Notes under the pieces: generated by a model | Databases searched by the model: none | Seen by the model: the letters and a program-made list of their open reading frames with translations, nothing else | What the model was told of the DNA's origin: nothing | Part shown: piece after piece, positions 1 through 7,360 of the stretch | How positions within the stretch are numbered: position 1 is the stretch's first letter | How the letters are laid out: each line of letters starts with the position of its first letter | Made by a program: the position numbers and the translations under genes | NCBI GenBank assembly: GCA_020634935.1 | Contig: JACKAT010000056.1 | Span: forward strand, 1-35,200 | Source: Anaerolineales bacterium | GTDB taxonomy: Bacteria > Chloroflexota > Anaerolineae > 4572-78 > J111 | DNA: 35,200 nt | Direction: 5' to 3'

Positions 1-183
1 CCAAGCGACCCAGTTCGGCCTATTTTTTAGGCGGTCTACCATCTGCGGTCGGCGGTCAGCTAGCGGCGGTCTATCGGGCCAATTGATCGCATGTCCATTA
101 GTGAGAGTATAAAACAAAAACTCCCCAGACACACCGGACATCTGAGGGGTTTATGAACTGGACAATTGGTAAGTATTTGGCCC

Positions 184-282
184 GGTTGGGTGGATAGTTG
201 GATGGTAGGTTGGGTGGATAGTTGGATGGTTGGATGGTAGGTTGGATGGTGGGAGAGTTGGTTGGTTACCTGATTGGTTGGT
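184..282. repeat. G-rich GGTTGG/GGATGG tract; C-rich on the minus strand
   Basis: A 24-base unit beginning GGTTGGGTGGATAGTTGG is present twice in tandem (184 and 208) and then decays into further GGTTGG and GGATGG blocks. On the minus strand, the direction of the upstream NACHT operon, the RNA would be rich in C and poor in G. That is the composition typical of Rho utilisation sites. The plus strand could form two-tier G-quadruplexes. A similar tract lies at 6126-6250. Function is inferred only from composition. Confidence 0.55.
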
Positions 283-350
283 TTGGTCTTAGCCTTAGCC
301 TTGCTAGAGAGCCGACCGATTGGCTACGAGGCTGCTAGCCGCCGGCCATC

Positions 351-636
351 ACCTGGGTGTTTGCTCCGAAAGACCCAGGTGTTTTTGTTGCTTGACCTGG
401 GTGTTTGCTCCGAAAGACCCAGGTGTTTAAACTTAAACACCTGGGTCTTCAACTAGGGTCACCCAGGTGTTTAAAAGCAAACACCTAGGTGTTTAAATCA
501 AAAGACCCAGGTGTTTTTTTATTTTGACCTGGGTCTTTTTCTTTTTTTACCCAGGCGTTTTAAAAAAAACACCTGGGCGTTTTTTTATTTTTGCCTGGGT
601 GGTTTAGAAAAAAGCCCCAGGTGTTTAGAGACGGTT
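351..636. repeat. Thirteen-unit, 22-bp-period array of alternating inverted cores
   Basis: Thirteen 8-base cores start at 351, 373, 395, 417, 439, 461, 483, 505, 527, 549, 571, 593 and 615, exactly 22 bases apart. Cores mostly alternate between ACCTGGGT and its reverse complement ACCCAGGT; the one at 483 is the perfect palindrome ACCTAGGT. Most are followed by GTTT. Neighbouring units can pair: 417-446 is a palindrome with 14-base arms and a 2-base centre. The 505-548 and 549-592 segments are hairpins followed by T-runs, so on the plus strand they look like intrinsic terminators. The spacers are A/T-rich and variable. The unit is too short for a CRISPR array. Confidence 0.85.
505..592 (+). 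terminator. Two hairpins with T-runs inside the 22-bp array
   Basis: ACCCAGG at 505 pairs with CCTGGGT at 528-534 and is followed by CTTTTTCTTTTTTT. CCCAGGCGTTTT at 550 pairs with AAAACACCTGGG at 566-577, with a C/A mismatch, followed by T7. Both have the form of plus-strand intrinsic terminators. No plus-strand gene upstream is visible in the window, so they may serve a transcript from outside it or be a by-product of the array. Confidence 0.4.
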
Positions 637-997
637 TTAAAAGCGTCTAAGGTTTACGCGCCCAAGGGCCACAGGCCATATTACTGACAAAAATCAGCCT
701 GGCCGGTCATACCCGGCAGGCGGTGTTCGGACCCACATGCCGGCTCGTAGTAACGCCTAAGCTTAGCCGAAAACGGGTTGGCAAAGCAACCACCAATCAT
801 TTGATGTTGTAGATAAAGCAGCTTTCAACAAAAACCGAGATTAGTTTTTCGGCTACGGTGACTTGTTTGGCGGAAACCTTGAGGCGCAAAAATGGCGGGA
901 TACAGGTAAAACAGCTTGTACTCATCTAATTCTGATTTATCCCTCATCAATTAGATAATATCTTTTCCTATTCACCCGATTTATATTTGCCTAAATT

Positions 998-3900
998 TTA
1001 GCCTGTTGGTTCAATGGATAAAATTAGGCTACCATCTAGATCTAATTGTGCTAGCCCTCTGGACTCACAACAAAGCTTATCTTGAATACGAGAGACTGTA
1101 TTACACTTTGTATCGAGTTGAACTGCTTTGTGGTAATTAACAAAGGCATTAGCCCAGTCACCTGCCTCCTGATGGAATCTACCAAGAGCATAATAAACTT
1201 CGATATTTGTGGAGTCCAATTTCATAGCTTTAGTATAATCAGCAATTGCCCGAAGTTGATCACCCACCTCAAAATAAGCTCTACCGCGAGTACAATACCA
1301 TTCTGCTTTTCTGGAGTCTAATTCAATCGCTCGAGTACAATCATCAATTGTATGAGAAAATTCACCTAGTTCATAGTAAATTTTCGCACGAATATAGTAG
1401 GCACTCACATTATGTGGGTCCAAATTAATAGCTTTACTATAGTCAACAATGGCTAGCGATAGATTGCCAGAGTCATAATATGTCTTTCCACGAGCCAAGT
1501 AGGAATCAACATTTTCTGAGGTCAGTTCGATAATTTTACTATAATCAATTATAGCATAAAACAAATTGCCATAGTCGTAAAATGCATTAGCTCGATCTTG
1601 GTAGGCTTCTACACTTTTTGGATTGCTTCTTACCCTTTTTGTGCAATTGTTTATCTCTTGTCCAATGCTAACAAAATATTCCAACATTGAGCGATGGATA
1701 AATATATAACCACCACCAGCTTTTCGCAGAAAGATACATTCTACAGCGTAGTCAAGAAAATGTTCATAATTCCAAGGAATGTAACCATAAAGCCAAAGTA
1801 TTGAGCGAAGGGTAAAATGTTGAATGATTTGCAATCCACCAGATCGTAATCCTCCAATTAGCCCAAAGATTATGGAAAATAGTATTATAGAAATTCCCAA
1901 AAGGAGTGATAGCAGTAATCCAAAAGATTCCTCAGATATAATCATCAGCAATAAGAAGTATATAAACCTTAGAGAAAGCAAATATAAGATAAACATCCAA
2001 AGAATCAGCCCATAAGCCAAACCAAATAATATACCGACAAAACCAACGACGAATACATTTTTTATCGACTGCCATACACCTCGTTTTTTGAAGTCAATTT
2101 GCTCGTCAGCAATTGTATAACGGACGCCAAAATTAAAAGCACTAATCATTTTTACAAATATTTTGGCATAGGCTATAGTGTACTGGAAACTTTTTATTCC
2201 CGTAACAGATGAAAAATTAGGCCAGAGCTCTGGCCGTTCTTCAGGAAAATAGGTGTTTAAAACCCTCTTTATTTCATTTAAGAAAGCGGAGAATGACCAT
2301 TCTAAAGCTCTCACATCTGTAATATGTTCTTCAGAGGCAATATTGATTTGAATTAATCCAATGAGCGACCCTATTATAAGTCCCGTTATTCCAAAACCTA
2401 GAGATGTAACTAATGCTAGAATTAATAGCAATAGAACCCAACTAAGTACCCCAAAACTAGAGAAATCAACGAGTATTCGCAGCATAAATAGGGTTGTAAG
2501 GAGTAATCCGCCTATGACACCCATAGTCAATCCAGTCAATAACCGAGAAAAAATAGCATATAATCGTTTCTGATTCTTAGAATGTAACCAACTTACTTGT
2601 ATCTGTCCAACCGAAAAAATAAACTGATTGTGGCGTGCCATGTATTCCGCCAATTTTGTTAGTTGGTTAAGTGTCTCTTCCTTTGTGTATAATGTTTGTT
2701 TCGTTCTAACGACACGTTTGAACATGCGCTCAATGTAGGTTTCAAATAGATGAGTTCGACGTTCTGCAACTGTTTCAAAACCCCTTAAATCCTGAACAGA
2801 TTTCCCGTGATAGGCCAGGGTCATAATACTAAGTGTCATGGGCGATTGTGCTAATTCCCAAAGTATAGGGTCTTCTCGTAATAAAGTACGGATGGCAACT
2901 AATTCTAAAGATGCATTATCAATATAGTGATCAATCTGTTGAGATGTAAGAGGCTGTAGGAGAATAGCGCCTGGTAGTTTAAGTTGGATACTTAGGGCTT
3001 CATAATCGGTCATGCGACTACAAACTACAATATTTCTCCAACCATAATAGTAGCCAAATGCATTAATTGCTAGAACACAAGGTTCTCGATCGCCTGATTT
3101 AACTTCGTCTAGACCATCGAGGAGAAGTAGCAATTCTCGATTATTGATCCAGGACTCGCTAATTTCTGATGGAATTTGATACCTAATTTTTAATTCGTCC
3201 ACTAACCAAACCTTAATCGGTTTCTGACTGACAGACCAGGAAGAGAGATTGAAAACAACAGGGATCGGTTTCGTAGGATTCACTTCAGCCTCGGCGATGG
3301 TATCACGGGCCAAGGCCAAGAGACTCATCGTTTTGCCCGAACCCGGCTCACCCAGGATAAGCAAAGCCCGGTTCATCTCCTTGAAGATGTCGTTGATTTG
3401 AGTGCCTTCGGGAAATAGTCTGTCCGGTTGATTAGTTGTTTTGAGAGTTAGATTGAGCGGATCATCCACGGCCTCGGCTTTGTTGGCCAACCCCAACTCG
3501 ATCATGGCCAGGCCGTGTAGCGATTTTTCCAAGACACCGTCAACCCAAAAGCTTCTGACTCGCTTTAGTATTGCTTTTCGATTACGCTGGCTGGGACTTC
3601 TGCGCTTAGAGCCTCGGAAGACATTCTGGATGACTTGACCAAAGTTCGTCCGCTCGACATCCCGCCCGGCGATAGTCGTGTTTTTGATGTCACCGCCAAC
3701 TTCCTTGATGAACACTTGGGTTGAATTTTCATCCACTAAGGCGCTATCCGTTGTTGTGGTTTGGGTTGATAGACCTGTTTCAGTGCCTGTCAGCGGAACT
3801 TGTTGAGCAACTGCCTTGACTTGAGCTTCAACATCTGTGGGTATACCATCATTCACATAGGGTTCATAGGCGGTATATTGAATGGGATTACGTTTCTTGG

Positions 3901-4108
3901 CCCAGGTGAGTAATTTTTCTAGCTGGGACACCTGGCGAGCGTGCATCACCAAGCGGTCGATGAATTCGGTATCCGACAAGGTATTTAGTTGTTGCTCGTA
4001 GAGCGGTTGAAATTCGGGGACGATGCGGCAGAAGTCAATGAGTTCTTCGGCAATGAAGCCTTCATTTAATAGGATGCGGATTTTTTGCAGGTCATACGCT
4101 TGCGGCAT
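998..4108 (-). CDS. NACHT NTPase with N-terminal effector-associated-like domain, membrane segments and C-terminal TPRs
   Basis: Predicted NLR-like STAND ATPase of 1036 residues. Residues 1-85 form a small all-helical domain resembling effector-associated or death-like domains of bacterial NLRs. Residues 132-151 hold a short VxI..G..IAGRDV motif shared with both upstream genes. The NACHT core has an intact P-loop GEPGSGKT (253-260), a Walker B LLLLLDGLDEV (326-336) and the post-Walker segment VVCSRMTDYE. Hydrophobic stretches at about 521-590 and 683-760 suggest membrane association. About five TPR units occupy 830-1000, ending in an extra non-TPR tail. The start has a good GAGAGAGG Shine-Dalgarno and lies 24 bases after the preceding stop, so it is the last gene of a three-gene operon. 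The family usually senses a trigger through the C-terminal repeats, oligomerises through NACHT and signals through the N-terminal domain. A defence role here is inference. Confidence 0.85.
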   Translation of the reverse strand: MPQAYDLQKIRILLNEGFIAEELIDFCRIVPEFQPLYEQQLNTLSDTEFIDRLVMHARQVSQLEKLLTWAKKRNPIQYTAYEPYVNDGIPTDVEAQVKAVAQQVPLTGTETGLSTQTTTTDSALVDENSTQVFIKEVGGDIKNTTIAGRDVERTNFGQVIQNVFRGSKRRSPSQRNRKAILKRVRSFWVDGVLEKSLHGLAMIELGLANKAEAVDDPLNLTLKTTNQPDRLFPEGTQINDIFKEMNRALLILGEPGSGKTMSLLALARDTIAEAEVNPTKPIPVVFNLSSWSVSQKPIKVWLVDELKIRYQIPSEISESWINNRELLLLLDGLDEVKSGDREPCVLAINAFGYYYGWRNIVVCSRMTDYEALSIQLKLPGAILLQPLTSQQIDHYIDNASLELVAIRTLLREDPILWELAQSPMTLSIMTLAYHGKSVQDLRGFETVAERRTHLFETYIERMFKRVVRTKQTLYTKEETLNQLTKLAEYMARHNQFIFSVGQIQVSWLHSKNQKRLYAIFSRLLTGLTMGVIGGLLLTTLFMLRILVDFSSFGVLSWVLLLLILALVTSLGFGITGLIIGSLIGLIQINIASEEHITDVRALEWSFSAFLNEIKRVLNTYFPEERPELWPNFSSVTGIKSFQYTIAYAKIFVKMISAFNFGVRYTIADEQIDFKKRGVWQSIKNVFVVGFVGILFGLAYGLILWMFILYLLSLRFIYFLLLMIISEESFGLLLSLLLGISIILFSIIFGLIGGLRSGGLQIIQHFTLRSILWLYGYIPWNYEHFLDYAVECIFLRKAGGGYIFIHRSMLEYFVSIGQEINNCTKRVRSNPKSVEAYQDRANAFYDYGNLFYAIIDYSKIIELTSENVDSYLARGKTYYDSGNLSLAIVDYSKAINLDPHNVSAYYIRAKIYYELGEFSHTIDDCTRAIELDSRKAEWYCTRGRAYFEVGDQLRAIADYTKAMKLDSTNIEVYYALGRFHQEAGDWANAFVNYHKAVQLDTKCNTVSRIQDKLCCESRGLAQLDLDGSLILSIEPTG

Positions 4109-4132
4109 ATTTTCCCTCTCTCATTATCTGTT

Positions 4133-4948
4133 TTATGCGGCCGTTTTAAGCGCGACGGCACCCTGCAATTGAAGGCGTGCTTTGGTAGCCTCATACGAGG
4201 TCGGGTGGCAGCAAACGATCATCTGGGTCAGGCCGTGTTCCTGATAGAAGTCGTTGATGGCGGTAATGCAAGCAGCCCGCTGCTTATCCTTCCCTATTTG
4301 CTCCAAATCATCCAGGCAGAGCATAAACAGGCCGTTATCAAGCCACTCATGGGCGCTGGTTTTTCTGATGGCATACTTTTCGTTCAGAATCGTCACCAGC
4401 CACTCGGCAAAAGATTGTTTTGTGTTCGTCCACCAGCCCATAGGAATGACCACTGGCAGGGGCTGATCGGGGTCTTCAGCCCACTCAAGGGCTTGTTGGA
4501 CTATATCGAGTAGGAGGATAGTTCGAGCCACGCCAGGTTCGCCTAGAAGCAATAAGGCCCCCTGCATCTCGTTAAAGACATCCACCAGGGACTTACCGAC
4601 CAGAAGCAATTCCCGTTTCTGATCGGAAGTATCAACGATATTGGCCCAGGGATGTTCAACAGCATTGGGACACAACTCAAATAACGTCTCAGGAGACGCG
4701 GCTTCTTGCAACAGGGGTTCCAGACGGCGGGTGATCCACACCTTTTGCATCATTTCCCTAATATCATTGCGCTCACGATATTCTCTGGGGGCGTCATCAT
4801 CTTCAAAGATGTTGACCTTGAGGGTATCAATCGCTAGTTCTTTAACATCCCGTCCAGCTATGGTTACACCATGCAAATCGCCATCTACCCGGCCGATGTT
4901 AACTTGATGCGTTTTCTTAGAGTTATTTATGTTAGAGGGATTACTCAT
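4133..4948 (-). CDS. Truncated NACHT protein with degenerate Walker motifs
   Basis: This 271-residue protein is a paralogue of the first half of the downstream NACHT protein. Residues 16-35 carry the shared motif, starting VNIGRVDGD and ending IAGRDV. The P-loop reads GEPGVART instead of GEPGSGKT, so the conserved lysine is arginine and the preceding glycine is alanine. Walker B reads LCLDDLEQI instead of LLLDGLDEV. The protein stops just after the segment aligned with the partner's RMTDYE region, with no helical lid, sensor repeats or membrane part. Codon structure is intact and the start has a clean GAGGAAAAG ribosome site, so it looks expressed rather than decayed. It sits 40 bases after the upstream gene and 24 before the next. 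It may be a non-hydrolysing scaffold or brake for the full NACHT protein, or a recent truncation on its way to loss. Confidence 0.8.
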   Translation of the reverse strand: MSNPSNINNSKKTHQVNIGRVDGDLHGVTIAGRDVKELAIDTLKVNIFEDDDAPREYRERNDIREMMQKVWITRRLEPLLQEAASPETLFELCPNAVEHPWANIVDTSDQKRELLLVGKSLVDVFNEMQGALLLLGEPGVARTILLLDIVQQALEWAEDPDQPLPVVIPMGWWTNTKQSFAEWLVTILNEKYAIRKTSAHEWLDNGLFMLCLDDLEQIGKDKQRAACITAINDFYQEHGLTQMIVCCHPTSYEATKARLQLQGAVALKTAA

Positions 4949-4988
4949 CTTTTCCTCGCTGTAATGTTCTGGCGAAATCCTACAATTC

Positions 4989-5726
4989 TCAACCTAACAT
5001 CCAAATTTTGGCTATCCAACCAATAGCCAACCCCAAATTTTCAATGAGAGGTGCCAATTTTTCGGCCAATGGTTTGACCGCATTACCAGCAGCATCGGTC
5101 TTTTGAACAACACTTGTGGCTTTATCCAAAATATTCTCAAGAAGACTCACTACTTCATTGAGAGTTCTCAAAATAGATTTTGCTTCCTCTGGCTTCACAT
5201 CTTCTTTGAGATTGTTCATTGCATCTTTCACACCCTGTTCAGCCCCCATCGCCGTAAAGGGTGCCATTGTTGACACAGATTGCAGGACTTCTTTTTGAGC
5301 GGATAATTCAGTTAATGCTGTATGAATCTCGGCCAAGAGAATCTGTAAATCCTCAACCATTGGCTTTTCATTATCTGTAGATGGTTGCCCACTCGTGTTA
5401 GTAATGTTAATATCTCCTCCGGCAATATTACTGTTACTTATACTACCGTCAATATGACCGATTTGAACACCACCAAAAAAGTTATTACTTGATGACTGAC
5501 CACTACTGGAAGAAACCAGAGAAGATTTGGCTGGTAACTCATCATTAACATCACTGGCAGTCTCTAATTCTAACTCCAAGTGAGCAATTTCAGATTCGAT
5601 ATCATCTATTTCCACGGGTATTCTGGGATCAACGGAAATACCATATAATGCTTTTTGTTCTTTAAGTTCTTGCAAACGGCGTCTGTGTTTGATAATCAAT
5701 CGTTTAATATCATCTGTTTGTGACAC
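4989..5726 (-). CDS. Coiled-coil adaptor-like protein with RHIM-like motif
   Basis: A 245-residue protein of no named family. The N-terminus is a helical hairpin (IKRLIIKHRRRLQELKEQ, then LYGISVDPRIPVEIDDIESEI), of a type often found at the front of bacterial NACHT, TIR or caspase-like proteins. A Ser/Asn-rich linker follows, then the shared 20-residue motif at residues 87-106, starting VQIGHIDGS; VQIG fits the RHIM tetrad. The rest is helical and ends in a hydrophobic tail (LGLAIGWIAKIWMLG). I chose the GTG at 5726 because AGAAGG lies seven bases upstream and the helical domain starts there. A TTG at 5780 would add 18 residues but lacks a ribosome site. It is the first gene of the NACHT operon. 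It could be an adaptor or a membrane-acting effector; the sequence does not decide. Confidence 0.7.
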   Translation of the reverse strand: MSQTDDIKRLIIKHRRRLQELKEQKALYGISVDPRIPVEIDDIESEIAHLELELETASDVNDELPAKSSLVSSSSGQSSSNNFFGGVQIGHIDGSISNSNIAGGDINITNTSGQPSTDNEKPMVEDLQILLAEIHTALTELSAQKEVLQSVSTMAPFTAMGAEQGVKDAMNNLKEDVKPEEAKSILRTLNEVVSLLENILDKATSVVQKTDAAGNAVKPLAEKLAPLIENLGLAIGWIAKIWMLG

Positions 5727-5792
5727 AAATGCACCTTCTACTGATTTGGAATGAATTTCGATTTTCGGCCAACCGCCCAACGACTCTGATTA

Positions 5793-5834
5793 GATGTAAT
5801 GCTACGTCTACTTATCCAGATGTAGCATTACATC
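5793..5834. promoter_or_regulatory. 16-base-arm inverted repeat upstream of the NACHT operon
   Basis: GATGTAATGCTACGTC (5793-5808) and GATGTAGCATTACATC (5819-5834) are inverted copies matching at 15 of 16 positions around a 10-base centre. The element lies 67-108 bases before the first gene of the operon. A weak promoter candidate (TTGGAA, 16 bases, TAAATA on the minus strand) lies just upstream. Such a symmetric site could be an operator for a dimeric repressor or a leader hairpin. No T-run follows, so I do not call it a terminator. Confidence 0.5.
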
Positions 5835-6044
5835 GATTTATTTACGCATCAAATCTAAAATTCCAACAGTTCTGTAAGTAAGTTGGTGGCTAAACCGAAG
5901 CCGGCTCAATCATCCGTAACCGCCAAGCCGCCGTCGATCGGCGGTGAGGGGTTAGTCAAAGGCTAAAATGCTATCAACGCTGCTGTCGTTCTTAAATTCA
6001 GGGTAGGGGTAGGGCCGGTGACGTTAGGTTGGCGTGAGGTCATG

Positions 6045-6130
6045 GGAACGAAATGGGCTATCAAATCGAAGGTGATGATGATATTGTAACCGAGGAATCG
6101 ATAAAATGACAAGGAACTGAGGTTGATTTG
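6045..6130 (+). repeat. Dispersed intergenic repeat, copy 1
   Basis: The segment running from AACGAAATGGGC through ATATTGTAACCG to GAACTGAGGTTGATTT matches, with scattered differences, the sequence at 19646-19733. The best conserved parts are ATATTGTAACCG and GAACTGAGGTTGATTTT. Both copies lie between genes on otherwise different backgrounds. It looks like a small non-autonomous repeat family, but two copies cannot define its borders. Confidence 0.6.
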
Positions 6131-6273
6131 GGAGGGATGGTTGGTTAGATAGGGGGTTGGGTCGGGGATAGGTTGGATAGATAGGTGGCGGGGTGATTAG
6201 GGGATAGTTCGTGAGTAGGTGAGGTAGATGGTTGGTTGGATGGTTGGCCGGTAATCCCAACCAACCATCCAAC
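6126..6273 (-). terminator. 3' hairpin plus C-rich trailer after the DUF4469-type gene
   Basis: Read on the minus strand, the stop codon at 6290 is followed after 16 bases by a stem of 13-base arms (6261-6273 with 6235-6247, GTTGGATGGTTGG and its complement). Next comes more than 100 bases rich in C and nearly free of G. There is no U-run, so this is not an intrinsic terminator. The composition is what Rho loading sites look like. The call is from composition and position only. Confidence 0.4.
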
Positions 6274-6289
6274 AGCAAGCTAATCAAAC

Positions 6290-7009
6290 TTACTCAACCG
6301 TCAAGGTTTGATTCAATATACCGCTGCGCAGGTCCTCTTTGCCAAAGACGGCGCGGACTTCAATGCGGTAAGGGCCGGGGAGCAGGTCGTCGGGGACGCG
6401 GAAGATGATTTTGGTGGGGGTGACCAGGCTGATTTCCTCAGCGCGGACTTCGACGCCGGCGATGTTGACATTGCCGTTGGCAGGTAATAAGAAGACGCCT
6501 TGGCGGAGATCGTCTTCGTCAAACGCGAGGTTGTTGCCGTCCAGCCGGGCGGTGTGGCTGGGCGACAGTAGGTCATTGGAAGCGCCTTTGCGCATATTGA
6601 TGTAGCCGGTGATCTCCGGTTGGCGCAGACTGGTGCGCTGCTTTTCCAAGGTGGCTTGTAAACGGAGCAGGTCTTGAAAGTCGCTGTCGGGCCGGATCAA
6701 GATCACCAGTTCGTGCCGTTTGGAGTCGTAATAGTCATCGGGGCCGTCAAAGTTGCCGCGCAGCGACAGCTTAAAGGACATCAGGTCGGTGTTGATGCGT
6801 TTGCCGTCCAGCAGCGCGCGCAGAACTGTCTGCTTAAAATTGGCAAAGAAGATGTGCATCTCGGCGGTGGTCAGGGCCGGGTTGTTGGCGCGCATCATCT
6901 CGAAGAGCTGGTCCAAGTCGATGGTCTCATCGGCCATCATGTTGGCCCGGTACTGATTAGCGCCGTTCTTGAAATCGTTAGGGTGGGTCTTGTATTTGAG
7001 TTTTGGCAT
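6290..7009 (-). CDS. HU-like DNA-binding domain / DUF4469-type protein
   Basis: A 239-residue protein with two parts. Residues 1-130 (MPKLKYKTHPNDF onward) resemble the HU-like, possibly DNA-binding domain found at the front of DUF4469 proteins, including the stretch TAEMHIFFANFKQTVLRALLDGKRINTDLMSFKLSLRG split over two strands and a helix. Residues 140-239 resemble the Ig-like DUF4469 region, ending in a β-strand-rich PYRIEVRAVF...LNQTLTVE. The start at 7009 is set by AAGGAG eight bases upstream; an in-frame ATG at 7051 has no such site. A strong TATAAT lies 65 bases upstream. The biological role of this family is unknown. It is transcribed towards the NACHT operon but is separated from it by more than 500 bases, so I see it as its own unit. 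Confidence 0.75.
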   Translation of the reverse strand: MPKLKYKTHPNDFKNGANQYRANMMADETIDLDQLFEMMRANNPALTTAEMHIFFANFKQTVLRALLDGKRINTDLMSFKLSLRGNFDGPDDYYDSKRHELVILIRPDSDFQDLLRLQATLEKQRTSLRQPEITGYINMRKGASNDLLSPSHTARLDGNNLAFDEDDLRQGVFLLPANGNVNIAGVEVRAEEISLVTPTKIIFRVPDDLLPGPYRIEVRAVFGKEDLRSGILNQTLTVE

Positions 7010-7360
7010 GAGTTGTCTCCTTAGCGAAGTAGGAATGAGTAGAATGAGCAATAACGATTTAACTTATGCCTCCATTATACGCCATTTAATGGTCCCTTGA
7101 ATAGAGCCAAAAGTCACAACTTTTTTGCACTGAAAGTACTTAGGTCAGTGCCCAAAAGTCATCCAGGAGAAGCGGCGGCGTTCCCGTGAGTCGCCGGGGA
7201 CGATTCAACGGGCGGCGGGAGGAACCGCAAGATATAGGCCGCGGGTTGGCCGGCATCGCTAGATATAGGGGCTATCATAGGGTTGGGGACCAGGGCCAAA
7301 AGTACCGAACCGGTTGCCCGAAAGTCACTAACAATGAGTCGATACGGTCGGGGCCTTATT
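7010..7360. other. Intergenic stretch with four CCAAAAGTCA-like boxes
   Basis: Besides the promoter near 7074, this stretch holds four copies of CC(A/G)AAAGT with mostly CA following, starting at about 7107, 7152, 7296 and 7318. It lies 3' of the BTAD regulator gene. Reading frames across it are extensions of the shadow frame of that gene and show no family. I see no terminator with a U-run. Confidence 0.45.
7074..7101 (-). promoter_or_regulatory. Promoter of the DUF4469-type gene
   Basis: On the minus strand a perfect TATAAT (7074-7079) is preceded by a 16-base spacer and TTCAAG (7096-7101). Transcription would start near 7067, giving a leader of about 58 bases before the ATG at 7009. The spacer contains the palindrome CCATTTAATGG (7082-7092), a plausible operator. 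The promoter sits downstream of the alternative ATG at 7051 by only a few tens of bases and fits the chosen start. Confidence 0.5.

Larger units (their letters stand above)
1..997. other. Gene-free repeat-rich stretch downstream of the NACHT operon
   Basis: I find no convincing gene in this stretch. It contains a short motif at about 12-27 (AGTTCGGCCTATTTT) that recurs at about 31577, a hairpin-like CCCCAGA/TCTGAGGGG pair at 123-150, a G-rich repeat tract at 184-282, a 22-bp-period array at 351-636, and about 350 bases of unassigned sequence. A minus-strand reading frame of 42 codons (925 down to 797) exists but has no recognisable family and no good ribosome binding site. It lies 3' of the minus-strand NACHT operon, so it could be transcribed as that operon's trailer. 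Confidence 0.6.
5835..6289. other. Intergenic stretch with a dispersed repeat and a G-rich tract
   Basis: No gene is supported here. An 87-codon minus-strand frame over 6024-6287 is the translation of a low-complexity tract. The stretch contains a copy of a roughly 85-base dispersed repeat (6045-6130), the G-rich tract 6126-6250, and a hairpin with 13-base arms just after the stop of the DUF4469-type gene. Confidence 0.6.

Noticed and set aside
274..456. 60-codon plus-strand frame running into the 22-bp array
   Set aside because: Its second half only translates the repeat units, and there is no ribosome binding site.
351..636. CRISPR array
   Set aside because: The repeat core is only 8-12 bases with 10-base A/T-rich spacers and alternating orientation, and no cas gene is near.
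797..925. 42-codon minus-strand frame downstream of the NACHT operon
   Set aside because: It contains a plausible helical peptide but has no ribosome site, no family and no conservation evidence.
640..960. Structured RNA such as tmRNA, RNase P RNA or an intron
   Set aside because: I looked for the conserved ends and cores of these RNAs and did not find them. The region remains unassigned.
4085..4513. 142-codon plus-strand frame over the truncated NACHT gene
   Set aside because: It overlaps a well-supported NACHT paralogue on the minus strand and shows no recognisable domain.
6024..6287. 87-codon minus-strand frame rich in Pro, Asn, Thr and Leu
   Set aside because: It is the translation of the C-rich low-complexity tract.
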